Under the pieces are notes generated by a model that worked only from the letters and a program-made list of their open reading frames with translations, had not been told where the DNA came from and ran no database searches. A program made the translations under genes and the position numbers. From contig NW_026516757.1 of the NCBI RefSeq assembly GCF_025766255.1, forward strand, positions 62,001 through 126,000: 64,000 nucleotides of DNA, read 5' to 3'. The DNA comes from Zychaea mexicana (taxonomy: Eukaryota; Mucoromycota; Mucoromycetes; Mucorales; Lichtheimiaceae). Positions 27,616 to 38,721 of the stretch are shown here, one piece after another (the stretch's first letter is position 1; the number at the start of each line of letters is the position of its first letter).

Positions 27616-28920
27616 TTAACCAAAGTATTCCGACAACGTCTCATACGTCAAAAAGATGATGGCACTGGTTGGTATGCTCCGTGCGACAGTGATGCCACAT
27701 CCTCGGTAGAACCCCTTGACACCGCCTCCTGCGTACACTTCCCGCGCCGTTTGCATGAACGACCGTGGACGTGTGTTCTGGCCCGCCAGCACTTCCTGGT
27801 CCGTCTGCATGTGCGACTTGATCACATCCACTGGGTAAAATGAAAAGTTGTAGCCCGCACCACCGAGGCCGCCAGCCAGCATGAGCTCAGGTGCACTGAG
27901 ATCCTTCTTGTTGGTCGAGTTGCGACGGCGCAGCATGAGTTCGCACACATACTCGTACACCCCAAACCAAAAGGCACCGCCGCCTGCTTCACGTATCAGC
28001 GTAGCCAGGTAGCCGCGATAGAACCCGCTCAGGCCCTGGTTCTTCAAGGTATAGGTGATCACATGCAACGGACCACTGTATCGGATCGTTGACGACCGAG
28101 ATGTTGCTGCTAATGTACTGTTGCTTGCCTCGGCTAGTTGGAATTGGAGCTTGCATTTGACGAGTTCGACGGGTGTGAGGACGAAGGATGCCAGCGCGCC
28201 GGATGATGCACCGGCAAGTACCAACTGTGGTAGGCTGAGCGGTGGTAGGTCTTGTTCATTCATCTTGGCCATCGCTTCCCGTTCCTCGGCTGTGGCAGAG
28301 TAGTTACGGATCAATCGTTGTACTTGTCGGTAGCCAACAAAGAGAGCAGCATTTTCAATCATCGATCCAACCATTGGCGAGGCCATGCCCTGTTTTCATT
28401 GGTCAAAAGCAATCTTTCGTCAGTAAGGACGCCTTCCTTTCACTTGTGAACATTGGATATGAATCATCCACTTAAAAAGTGACTCACCGTAAATAATCCT
28501 CGCATTCCATCCTGCTTGACCGTCGACGTTAAACAATGCCACGGTCCAGTGTAGTAGGGACGATCTAATGGCTGTGTTTGCAGTCTAACTTTAACCGTAT
28601 CAAATGGGTATTCGACAACCTTGCCAACCATGCCTGAAATCTATTTTTTTAAGATAAGAAAAAGATAGATTAGGTTCTCATGCGCTGTAGTTTGCCAGGG
28701 TGTACTTCTTCCACCACCCTGTCATCCATCTACTGCAACTTGTCTCGAGAGAGAGAATAAGTAATAAGAAACATACAGATCCAAATAATAAATCATCCAG
28801 TTGACGACGAAGGTTGGACTTTGGTTGTTTTTCTTGTTGTGGTTGCAGTACGACCGACGGTGACGTCGAGAACTGACTGGCTGCAGTCGTTAACGTCTGG
28901 TTTTGTTGGCTGTGTTCCAT
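27616..28920 (-). CDS. ORT1: Mitochondrial carrier, ornithine/basic amino-acid type
   Basis: Three exons in frame (28777..28920, 28488..28640, 27616..28389) give 356 residues. Three carrier repeats are seen, with signatures GKVVEYPFDTVKVRLQTQP, FVLTPVELVKCKLQFQ and FSFYPVDVIKSHMQTDQ, and six membrane helices. The first repeat matches the yeast Ort1/Arg11 and Neurospora ARG-13 type, which exchanges ornithine made in the matrix for cytosolic ornithine or arginine precursors. There is a 45-residue Gln/Ser-rich N-terminal extension. The substrate is inferred from family resemblance; a related basic amino-acid or carnitine carrier cannot be excluded. Confidence 0.87.
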
Positions 28921-29459
28921 AGTTATTTACTTGTTTCGTGCTTTGTGAGAGAACACACCGTAAGAAGAGCGGAATGGAAATAGGAAGGGGGAGACAAAAC
29001 GAGCAGAATGTACGAATAGAATGAAAGAATGAAAAAGAGAGGGGGGGTTGGCAATGGAGAGGGTGCCGGCCAAGGATACTCGCTTAATCAACCGTACGGT
29101 TAGGTGGTCAAAAACTGACAAGGAAAAAGGGAAAAAAGATCAGTAAGATAAATTTTTTGGGTAAGCCTAGATTGTGGGGTCGGCCGTGAATCTAAAATGA
29201 CACAATGTGACTTGGAATAAAGTTAAAGTCAGCAAAGTACAACCTATATCACATACACTGATCGTCAGTAAGTGCGGCTTAAATGGAAGCGTCGTTCTTC
29301 ATGCGAGCTTCGATTGGAAAACAATCTGCCATGTCATAACAACTGTTGTAAGATAATTGTGAACAAGATCAACATCATTCTGCTTAGTAGAGGTTAGAGC
29401 CTTGCGGAAAGCAGGAAAAGGCTGTTGTCGACAGTAATTGCCACTACTTGTACAATATG
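28921..29459. other. Intergenic region
   Basis: This is the promoter side of the mitochondrial carrier gene. No supported feature was seen. Confidence 0.45.
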
Positions 29460-29762
29460 CGCTGCCATTCCATGCATAAAATAATGGCTTCCACCGTTGC
29501 TAAAATTAAGGAGCTATTGTATGTCCTACTTGCCTAGACGACTGAATCCTTGCGACACTTCTTTGTAAAGGGACCTTCACGGAAGACTGCCGCTCAACTG
29601 GTCTATCCGTCCCAGCTGCCCGACGCGAAATTACATATGGGTGAACTTGCGATTTAACACAACACAAGAGCCTACTTCATCGGCTTATTCATCCAAAGCA
29701 TTTGGGACATCCATTGGCGCGCAGTCTTAGACGGCGAGCCTTTTGTTGGCAGCATTAAGTAA
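29460..29762 (+). pseudogene. Relic reading frame, possibly C-terminal end of a non-LTR retrotransposon
   Basis: One plus-strand frame reads as ordinary protein with two internal stop codons: HFFVKGPSRKTAAQLVYPSQ, then a stop, then YFIGLFIQSIWDIHWRAVLD and GEPFVGSIK before a terminal TAA at about 29762. The W-x3-W pattern followed by an acidic turn and PF recalls the last helices of LINE-type reverse transcriptase ORFs in these fungi. There is no ATG, no poly-A tail and no catalytic region nearby. The family call is a guess; the decay is seen directly. Confidence 0.4.
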
Positions 29763-30379
29763 ACGAGATTTTCTATCTTCTCAATGGGGCATAGATTCCC
29801 GGTAAAGATATTCTTGCGTTCCATTTCTTGTAAGATGCACTATTGCAGGGACAACAACCTTAAGAATAGTCGTTTTTTGTCTGATTTGTAATCGACTTGA
29901 GTCCTTTCCTATCATTAATGTAAGGAACAGCAATTGCACTTTTTTTTTCGTATCTATACCCCACATAATATCAATCTTTTGATATTGGGATGCCCTCCGA
30001 AACCATGTCTACAGCCGTCTCTGTCTCGAGCACACGAACCAAACGCTGTTATGATGTACAACCCCCAAAAATCCCTAACGAGTATACTCACAATAAAACA
30101 CAAGTGTACCAATAAGCTTCCCAGGAGCCAGTGTTTCTGATATCGTACGTCGAGTATGTTGTTCGTAGATTACTTTAACCCGGCAAAAAACTAATTTTTA
30201 TTTTTTATCCTAAATCAGATTTTATTATCAATGGTGTTATGTACTGCAGCCTTGTCTATGTAAACAATAGCTCCCCATTGGGCATTTTTTGCAATGTATC
30301 TAGAATCCGAATGCTAGAAAAAAATTTGTATGATACATGTTAAAAGTCTACATTAATAATATAAATATTTTGTTAAATT
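29763..30379. other. Intergenic region
   Basis: AT-rich sequence without recognisable feature between the relic frame and the MFS pseudogene. Confidence 0.45.
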
Positions 30380-32529
30380 CTGATACCTTTTCTCCCAAAA
30401 ACGTCTTCTCTTCTTTATTGGTCGTGATAATATCGATAGAGAACCAGGATGCAGCAGCGGGGTTGGCTGTAGATACATCAGTGGCTGCTAGAGTAACTAT
30501 GTAATACGTATCATCCAGCTTCCAGCTAGACCTTGACCTCTCAGTCCGATGAGAAGCGCGAACCCAAGGATTGAAAAAATACAGGATCCAGCGACGTGCA
30601 TCCTGCATTCTACATTATAGTTTACTCTGATAGCCCCGATGACCCCCCGCAATAGCACCTGTATATCAAAAGAGTATGATATTGTTAATTCTTTAACACA
30701 GAGAGAAGTAGTCAAGAGCATTCGCAACTATCATGCTGACACTATTACTTACAAGTGACATTTGGTGGCACAGTCATTCATTCGTGTTACGAGAGGGCCA
30801 AAGCCAGACCCTCCGGCAATGCTTGATAGAAATAATCCAATGCTGAACACCGATGTCAGTACGGTAAGATACTGTAGAAAATTGCAAAACAACAAATTTT
30901 CCAGTCTAGAACACAGGAGATGGAGAGTGACAAAGTGTGTTGTTCGCTGATTGGGATGGTCGAGTTCCTCTTCTTCAAACAATGCATCAGTGCTCTCGGT
31001 GCTAATCTTGTTGTGGGAGATAAGCAATTTTTGCTCGTGCTCGTTTCAGAACTGTCAAAGAAAGCAAATAATGAATAAAAAATAATTGTGAGTGGCGTTA
31101 AATGCCAAGTGTATGTCATACACGCAGCTTGTTGACGTATCTGGATCATAAATTACATTTAGCTTACGATTGCAAGAACTACCGTCGGAATAGCTTCAAT
31201 GATGAATTCCGCTGTTGGCCAGCGAGCCCTTTGTAGTTTTCCATACCATTCATGATTCTATACGCCTACTTTTGCAAGAATGAAAGAAAGAGAAATCAAA
31301 TCGCATTCATTAGCCACATGACGCAATTAAAATCTAAGCGTGTCGCTATACTATAGCATACTTTCCAGCAAACCACCAATGGCCAAAAAATGTATGTAAA
31401 GTAATTGAGACTCTTTATATCAAAGGAAAGTAAACCAAGCAGAGTTCGCTTTATCGTTTTTGCTGCTGCTACTGCTAGTATTACCGATGAGTGATATGAC
31501 TTACACCTGCTATGCTAGCGCTACTGAGAGAAATAGACATCTGTGTGGAGACCTCACGCTTAGAGTCCCAAACAGATAAGCAGCAAGTAACACATGCAAC
31601 TAGCCCGGTCCAACCAAAACAGGAAACAGTGAATGGGTTATAAGACCTTTCTCAAGGTTGTATTCCGACAAACAAGTCGGCCACACAACAAGCAAATCTC
31701 CTTTCTGTATGTGATATTGGCCTTTATAAAAATACCATACTCTACCTGTGCACAATCAAGCCGGAAGCGTACTACGATCAGCTGCGGGTTATTTCACTGC
31801 CGCCATACTCCCCAAGATAACACCCCATACGATCATCGTTATTGGACACCACTTCGGACCAACTTTGTCGACCATCATATTTGAAGCGACTTGTAATAAA
31901 TCCTATATTTACAAACACAGCAAACGTCGTGTGTAGTAATGTTTCTATAATCTTTTCTGTTGCTTTGATACACATTAGAATTGCTATAGAGTTGATTACT
32001 TACATATCCACCGTAGAATACAGATACAGCACCGTTATATTCATTATCGGTGATTTCGATGTCGTCCGTCAGGCCTGCCACCTTGGCATTAGCTAATATC
32101 CTGATGTTGCAGTAGCAAAACGTTTGTAGCTGTAATTAATAACTGCGTGTAAATATTTTTCTGGTTGTGCAGATATAAAAACAATCATGCATGCAAAAAC
32201 ATGATCGTGTTCTGCATTAGCCCTCATCAGTTCATAAGTCATATGACAACAATATTGGCGCGATCCAAAAACCCGGGTTTATACAGTACAGTAAAATATA
32301 GCAAAGTAAGCGGTATGATGTGAAGTTCGATTTTCAGCCGACGTATTTCCTTTTTGCTGTTATCGTCATCATCGACTAAAGTAGTTGCGATAGTGGTACT
32401 GTTAGCAGCGGTATTATGATTAGTACATAGAGGGATTTTTTTGTCTTTAACAGATGTGCACTCCTCGACATTGACGGTAACGGTCGTGCAAGTTGCATCA
32501 ACACTTTCTCGATATTTTGATTTAAACAT
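30380..32529 (-). pseudogene. Degenerate MFS transporter of the anion:cation symporter (allantoate permease-like) type
   Basis: Segments in correct order on the minus strand match one MFS protein. They are an N-terminus with RRLKIELHIIPLTLLYFT and FLDRANI (32250-32530); ANAKVAGLTDDIEITDNEYN (about 32000-32100); VDKVGPKWCPITMIVWGV (about 31800-31890), which runs into a stop, with the continuation NNPQLIVVRF in another frame; ARWPTAEFIIEAIPTVVL (about 31170-31240); VFSIGLFLSSIAGGSGFGPL (about 30780-30870); and ILGFALLIGLRGQGLAGSW followed out of frame by YYIVTLAATDVSTANPAAA (about 30420-30580). Several joins cannot be made with GT-AG introns, so frameshifts and stops are present. It is related to neither the tandem MFS pair nor the gene at 36042 closely. 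The outer limits are approximate. Confidence 0.7.
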
Positions 32530-32677
32530 AATATTATCGATGATGCGGAGAGGATGCGATAAAAGAATGCTACGCTACTAGAATAAAAAGTTATATCCAC
32601 GAGCCGTTGCATTGCCTACATTGTTCATGGCATCTTCAAATAGTATGATTACAACGCTAATCACACCACCGAAAAAA

Positions 32678-32713
32678 TCCTCGCAATCCTCGCAATCCTC
32701 GCAATCCGCGCAA
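32678..32713 (+). repeat. Left tandem 9-bp array of the inverted-repeat unit
   Basis: Four directly repeated 9-mers: TCCTCGCAA at 32678, 32687 and 32696, and TCCGCGCAA at 32705. They are mirrored by the array at 34295..34330. Confidence 0.9.
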
Positions 32714-32861
32714 ATTTTGGCACATGTGTAACGACACACTTTCCAAATATGTGCAGCAGAGTAGAATTTAATTTTACTGCAGATATGACGACGCGCGTTG
32801 CTTTCACTTATTTACACTTTACAACACTTTCACGGCATCACTCTCACCGTTCTCACCTACA

Positions 32862-34120
32862 ATGAATTCCAGCAAATCTATTCAAACCGGTCTTCTTCTC
32901 CGCATTCTTGAAAACTCGGAGCGAATCGAGCGACGATTGACGGTTATCGAGTAACATCTTGGTATCAATGGATCAGTTCCGCAGCAACAGCCGCAGCAAC
33001 AACGTTTAAGTGATGTGGAAGTCGCAGCATCCTTCCATTTACCGGAAGGCGAACCACGCATTCCAGAGGGAGGCGTCATCACTGCCCCTCTCAATGATGC
33101 AGGTAAGATAGGACAGTTTCCGCTCAGCACGTAAAAGACTATTTCGTTGCGCGCGTGTGTCTTCGCGGCGAAGACTTTTACTTGACGCTCTACAATGAGG
33201 CCGCGCAAGAGGCCGCTGGTATCATTGAGGATTGGAGGAAGACGAGGGGCGAGAAACTCTCGTTAGACTTGAAGACGACCTTTTTTTATAAGGCCAAGGT
33301 ACTGCACAAGATGGCGCAGTACAAGGACCGGATGACCAGGGTGTACCAAGTGCCTCTGGACAACTGCGAGAGCAACTGGGTTACTCGCTACTTTTTCCAG
33401 ATGCACTTGGGGAATGATGACCGCCGTGAGGAAGCAACGGCCAAGAACGGGAATCAAAAACCATCATAACATATCTATAAAAGACATATATTGATAGCTT
33501 TTTATATCGAATAGTAGCATATCTCACTTCGTTTCTCCGTTGCCTACGAGAAGCAAATACTAATCATTAGTAGTAACATTAAAGAAATTTTCCAAGTGGT
33601 TTCATTTTTTAACTTAAAGGAATTTGTAGCTCAATGCTATTAACCGCTGAAGATGGTCCCGCTCTCTCCCCCAGCCAATCGATGTCCACAAGATCGCAAA
33701 TGTCATTGTAAGCTCATGAATTTCTTTAATATTGTCTAAAAAATATTTTTCTTCTTTATTTAGCGATCTTGAGGCACCCATTAGCAACGATCAAGCGACT
33801 CAAGAGAGGTAATTATCTTCGTTTTGATGCTATGATTTTTATATTAGTTTTTAACGTACTGTCTGCTTATTTAGTCACGTTGCTATCGCGTCCTCGTCTT
33901 CCACTCCTTTCGCCCTCCCCATCACTACTATGATACTGCCACTACTACAACTACCGCTCCTACCACTGCCATTACCACTGCTGATATTTCCTCTACCTCG
34001 ACCGCCTCTCCTTCCTCCATTCCCGCCCCGCCTCCTTCATCATCCTTGTCGACTCAGCAGCAACAGCCACGTACTACTAGAAAGCGTAAAAGCTCAGGAT
34101 ATGCACCTAGTAGTCGTTAA
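32862..34120 (+). pseudogene. Interrupted gene inside the inverted-repeat unit, unknown function
   Basis: An ATG at 32862 opens a frame (SIQTGLLLRILENSERIERR) that meets TAA at 32952. The same frame continues with a Gln-rich stretch and LSDVEVAASFHLPEGEPRIP to about 33100. A second frame from about 33134 to 33469 reads VKDYFVARVCLRGEDFYLTL and VTRYFFQMHLGNDDRREEA. Later segments (33655-33700, 33765-33808, 33870-34120, with plausible GTAAGC/TTTAG and GTAATT/TTTAG introns) end in a Ser/Thr/Pro-rich region and a basic tail, TRKRKSSGYAPSSR, stop at 34118..34120. The two 25-26 nt gaps needed to join the early parts are too short for introns, so the copy appears broken. I do not recognise the family. 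Confidence 0.5.
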
Positions 34121-34294
34121 ATGCGTCCTTCGCCAAGATACATGACTGTAGTTGCATATCCCCAATGAATACATTTCTTTTTTTACCTATAATTATAGTA
34201 ATGGGTATGATTTTATTGTGTCTGCTCGTTGACCACTGATGGCTACACCAGAATACTAAATAGGTATTTGGGGTACTACACTGAGTTCAAAAGC

Positions 34295-34330
34295 TCGCGA
34301 GGATTGCGCGGATTGCGAGGATTGCGAGGA
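34295..34330 (-). repeat. Right tandem 9-bp array of the inverted-repeat unit
   Basis: Four 9-mers in inverted orientation: TCGCGAGGA at 34295, TTGCGCGGA at 34304, and TTGCGAGGA at 34313 and 34322. The one-base variants occur at different unit positions from those on the left. Confidence 0.9.
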
Positions 34331-35265
34331 TTTTTTTACCGTGGTGAATCCCTATATATATAGTGGATAAAAGGCGTTATTTTGTATGGAAGCTGAATGT
34401 TTTATGATATTGTTGTAATTCCATCTCTGTGTCTATGGATGGCGGAAAGTGGAGACTGAGAAGACACAAATTGTTATACGTTGAAAATTCGAACAATACT
34501 TTGTAGTCTATTTCGCGAAGCTCATCCGCTCAAAAGTAGTTTTCGTGCTTACAGTCGCACATCATTTTTCCACTTTCGTTTCAGAACTAATGACATATAC
34601 GGACAGAGCATTCGATACTTTGTCTTGACGGCCATTGATACTTGGTGAGAGCACGTATAATCACCACCAGAGGATCATGTTGCCCGTACAATATGAGTAA
34701 ACATTCTGTAATACATTCAAGACCATCAAGGCCGCTTTGCTAGTACTAGCATAGAGGAAGCAGCCAAGTCGCTTGGAGAAGGATAACAGAGAGAATTGCG
34801 TTATTTTTAAGCCAATAAGACCCAAAGAAAGAGAAAGACGATATTTACAAATAGATCATGACCATCTATTCAGGTGATGACATTATGTACTACATCGCTC
34901 GCAGCCACCTAGTATGTTGTGTGTTACAGCGATAGTTATGCATCTTGCTCATCATTGATCTAATGAAGATGCTGTATAACTTTCTTTTTTTTTCATGGGT
35001 CGGTCAGTCGACATACTATGATGGTGCGAAATAAACTAAATCCAGCCAGGTGACGGAAAACAAGATGAGATATGCCACCAATAAGTAGTTAGTAGTGAAA
35101 AAGAGAGGTAATATGACTTCCCCAACAACAAGTGTACGTACATAAGCTGATATCTTAGGAGGGTTCAAAGGGCTGTCCCTCGCTCGTCAAGACTAAATAA
35201 AGTTCAAGGTTCGGATAGCGGAAGCAGATGCGAGTACTGGAAACGGTAATATGGGTCATGAGAGA

Positions 35266-35275
35266 TTTGTGCTGA
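35266..35275 (+). promoter_or_regulatory. Possible copper-responsive element (Ace1-type consensus)
   Basis: TTTGTGCTGA fits HTHNNGCTGD, the Ace1/Amt1-type copper-factor site, and lies about 140 nt before the metallothionein start codon. A single match to a loose consensus is weak evidence. Confidence 0.3.
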
Positions 35276-35326
35276 CTCGAAAAACATAGGGCGATAATGC
35301 TTGTGTAACAAGATGATGACGGTCAT

Positions 35327-35335
35327 TATATAAAA
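35327..35335 (+). promoter_or_regulatory. TATA box of the metallothionein gene
   Basis: TATATAAAA sits 77-85 nt before the start codon, a normal distance for a strongly inducible fungal gene. Confidence 0.6.
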
Positions 35336-35411
35336 GCGGAGGGACGAGGGGAGTGGGTACGGCAATTTGACCCTTTTCTTTCTCTTCTACTCTCTCAACA
35401 AATTATTCAAC

Positions 35412-35614
35412 ATGCAACAAGGTGATGGTAAATGCTGCGGGTAAGTAAAAGTTTCTGTAACTGTGATGAACTTTATGAAGACCAAGTGAAGCGTCTTTTT
35501 TTGCAAGCGATTCCTTCTTGTTTTTAACATTAACGCTTCATTGTTTATATAAATAATAATCATAGCAACTGTGGAACCAGCTGCACTTGCGCTAGCTGTG
35601 GCTGCAAGAACTAA
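35412..35614 (+). CDS. Copper metallothionein, 25 residues
   Basis: Two exons, 35412..35440 and 35566..35614 (intron GTAAGT...CATAG), code for 25 residues with seven cysteines at positions 8, 9, 12, 16, 18, 21 and 23: CC-x2-C-x3-C-x-C-x2-C-x-C. The rest is nearly all Gly, Ser, Thr, Asn, Gln and Lys with no aromatic residue. Size, seven Cys and composition match the small copper thioneins of Neurospora crassa and Agaricus bisporus, which bind about six Cu(I). It would buffer copper (possibly cadmium) in the cytosol. The intron splits the second-exon codon Gly10. A TATA box lies upstream. The gene is too small for length-filtered gene callers, and it lies about 4 kb from a CTR copper transporter. 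Confidence 0.85.
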
Positions 35615-36041
35615 AGAAGTACTAAAGCCAATCGACACAAAAAGGGGCTGACAAGGACGCTTGAACGAAGGAACAAGACTTTTTCGCTTAATGGTGTGTC
35701 GAGCTCTTCCCATAAAAAGCTCTGTTCTTCAGTTTTTTCCATTTTGCTTTTCCCCGTCTCCCCTACTTAGCAGACCAAATCGAGAACAAAATGTTTGTAA
35801 TCGTATTTCGCATGCAACAAACAATATACTCGCTACTTTCAAGTACAACAAAATGTATATGTGTGTGTGTGCATGTATGAGAAGGGATGTTAAAGACATC
35901 GCTATGAGTGAGTGAAGATGGAAAGTTTGTGTGTGGGGTTTGAGAAAAGAAAAGAACAAAATACAATGATTATACTTACACAAACAAGTATAGAGAAATA
36001 AAATAGTGTTAATTAATATATGTGATGTAAAGAAAGGGTTG
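35615..36041. other. Intergenic region between convergent genes
   Basis: This is the 3' flank of the metallothionein gene and of the leftward MFS gene. No feature was recognised. Confidence 0.5.
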
Positions 36042-38721
36042 TTATTCATGGTTATCGCCATAGCCTGCACGTTTGCGCATAGATTGTCCCTTGAATTTGA
36101 CTAATAAGAAAAGCGAAATACCAAGCACATTGACCCCGGCCAGGACAACCGACAAATAACCAGCCCCAATCGAATTGACTGTAGGCTGAGCAATGAGACT
36201 GAGAACACAAGCCATGCTCATACGCATGAGGTTAGAGGCAGCTGTAACAGACGCTCCACGACCAGGGATCGAGTCAACAAGATATGCCGAACCGGCAGTA
36301 TATGCTATACATAATAGAGTTTTATGAGTATACGTGACATTGCGCAATATTCTATCTGTGTTGTTGTTGTTGCATTGTATAAAAAAATTACCCTGGGTCA
36401 TGCCGAAGCAAACTACGCTAAACCCAATAATGGATGCCCAGGGAGTCAGCTGTGCGTGCACGCTCCAACCAAAGATCAGAACACCTAGTGGCACCAAGAT
36501 GTATCCACCCGGCCTAGACTCAGATCGTTAGTATTCGTTTACATATTCACTTTTCTCTGCTTTTCATTGGTCTGGACAAGAACATCTAACATGTGACCTC
36601 AAAGTATAACCGCGGTACTTTTATCTGTGTACTTGGTAAGAAAATTACACTTACCAGGCATTCATAGTCAGTCGATCCTCGGCCATGGCTGTGCCTCCAC
36701 GTCGTTGACGCGCTCGTTTCAATAAATAATCAGACAACCGCCCAGATACGATTGAGCCCACAAGATTGCCCAGTCCTGCGCCTAGGTAACTCAGCCCTGT
36801 TTGCCATGACTCGAAGCCATATGTTGTTTCGTAGAGTTCCGGAATCACGGTTTCGATAGTAAACATGGTTCCAAAAATAATACCAATTTCCAAGGCAATC
36901 AGTAAAACAAACATGTGTCTTAGCAGTAAGATGCTGAGTAATGGATTCATTCGTTGCTGTAGCTGCTGTGATGATTTTTGTTCTTGCTGCCCACTGTCAG
37001 GAGCTACCCGAGCTTCGCTCACCGAGCCAGTGTCGGCTGTTGCAATGGAGCTAACTTCTACTGCTGCTTCCTCGTCTTCTCGTCGTCCAATCGTAGCATC
37101 CGAGTCGTCTACCACAGCTAATGACGAATCCCTCTCGTTCACTATTGACGATGGCTTCCTATCGGGAAATCTTCCTTCGATTCGGTACGTTTCCGGTAAA
37201 AAGGTAAACAAGAAGAAAAATAAAAAGAGACCATAGCCGGTACAAAACCAAAATGTAGATCGCCAACCAAGCAAAGTAGTTAACCATCCACCAAGGACGG
37301 GACCTAATTTATCAGACATGATGTTATAATCTAGTCACCGATATTCTATGAATATAATGCTGCTATGTACTACGTTACCAATAAGTGGACCAAAGAATTG
37401 GCCGATAAATAGAATACTGAAAGCAGTTCCTCGTTCAGTGATCATCCAACAATCTGAAACAGTGCCTGCGCCAACAGAGATGGTCACTGTTGTTTGTCCA
37501 TCGTATTGTTGTGGTTGGTTTGTTGATAACAGTAAATATAGGACCAATACATGATGTGTTAATTATAGAGCACACACAGTAATAGCTGTTCTTTAATCAA
37601 TGATTTTTTTTTCGATTTGTTTATATCATGCAAATGTTTGTAAAATGCGTATTTACCTGAGGTACCGATCGATTGGATGCACCGTAATATAATTAGCATG
37701 TAAACATTCACTGACAATGCACAACCGACCGATGCCACTGAAAATAGCAGGAGCGAATTGAGATATAAAAACCTAATACATGATGACAAAATGCAAGGCA
37801 CATTAAAACACTTTCTCAGCCACCTTCCAATGTTTTGTTGTTGTTGTCAAAAACATGCTTTATAATTATCTTTTTCTTTCCCTCGATTTATTTTTAAATT
37901 AGAAAGTTAAGGTTGTATACCTGCGAATATGGTAATGATCTGACATGGATGCCCACATGATCGGCTAGTAATAAGTGATATTGTGTATTATCGGATTCAA
38001 CATTAGTCATGTTTCTATATAAAGAACATAAGCAAGAGCTACTAGCTGACGTATAACGTCTGGACTTACGCCAATACCGCCGAAAAGCATAAAGAATGAA
38101 GTTGTCAATGTCACTTCAATGTCTGATGCACCAAACTCGGAAGTGATATCTGGTATACCCGGAAACTAATCGAAAGGGATGTAATGATGTGATAACGATG
38201 ATGAATATGCGTGTAGGCTTGTTGCTGATGTAAAGGTACAGGAAGATAATGTCAACGTCACATATACATACATAAATAGTCGAGCAAAAGCCATTGAGCG
38301 ATGAGCCCAATGCTAGACAGGCAAGGATCCATCGTTTGCGAGATTTTGAAAACAGACGTGGATCGGTTGGTACTGGCGGTCGAAACGCCATACGGCTTCT
38401 AATGATCGCTGTGATCCGTGTGCTCAATCGCTCTAAGATGGGAGGTGAGTGTGCTGTTGAGGATACCATAACACGATTGCGTTGTTGCGTTGCATCGGCG
38501 GTTGACGAAGCATTACACGTTGAAGTAACGGTGACTGTTGCTGCTGAGGCCAGTGCATGCTGTAAATAAGACGATGAGTGATGAAGAGGTGGAGGTGGAC
38601 GAGGTGGAGATGAAGGTAGAGGTGACTGTGCTGCTGCTGCTGCTGTTGTTGGTAGTACGGTGGCGTCAGATTGAACCGAGCTAAAGTGCCTCTTTAGTAT
38701 TGACGGTGAAAAGAATTTCAT
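36042..38721 (-). CDS. MFS drug:H+ antiporter-1 family transporter
   Basis: Eight exons in frame (38272..38721, 38070..38165, 37921..37964, 37657..37772, 37379..37486, 36655..37303, 36392..36513, 36042..36304) give 615 residues. A 130-residue Ser/Pro/Ala-rich cytoplasmic N-terminus comes before helix 1 (RKRWILACLALGSSLNGFCS). Then come FPGIPDITSEFGASDIEVTL, motif A WASMSDHYHIRR, SVGAGTVSDCWMITERGTAF and an intact antiporter motif C, GPLIGPVLGGWLTTLLGWR. A charged central loop of about 90 residues splits the two halves, and the second half holds GAGLGNLVGSIVSGRLSDYL. This is the DHA1 (12-helix exporter) pattern. It lies between a metallothionein and a copper transporter, but no metal-binding cluster is seen in it, so the substrate is open. 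Confidence 0.9.

Larger units (their letters stand above)
32664..34346. mobile_element. 1.68-kb unit bounded by inverted repeats made of 9-bp units
   Basis: The left end (32664..32713) reads CACCACCG, an A-run, then four 9-bp units: TCCTCGCAA three times and TCCGCGCAA. The right end (34295..34346) is the inverse: TCGCGAGGA, TTGCGCGGA and TTGCGAGGA twice, then a T-run, ACCGTGGTG. Together they make imperfect terminal inverted repeats of about 50 bp. The inside carries an interrupted protein-coding region on the plus strand. No perfect target-site duplication is visible; AATC occurs one base outside the left end and directly at the right end. No transposase motif was recognised, so the class is open: a non-autonomous or decayed DNA transposon is the simplest reading. 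Confidence 0.6.
34347..35411. other. Intergenic region upstream of the metallothionein gene
   Basis: No coding sequence was recognised. It contains a good TATA element at 35327..35335 and one match to the copper-factor consensus HTHNNGCTGD at 35266..35275 (TTTGTGCTGA), both annotated separately. Confidence 0.5.

Noticed and set aside
35661..36070. Open frames between the metallothionein and MFS genes
   Set aside because: Low-complexity and without any domain; they lie in convergent 3' flanks.
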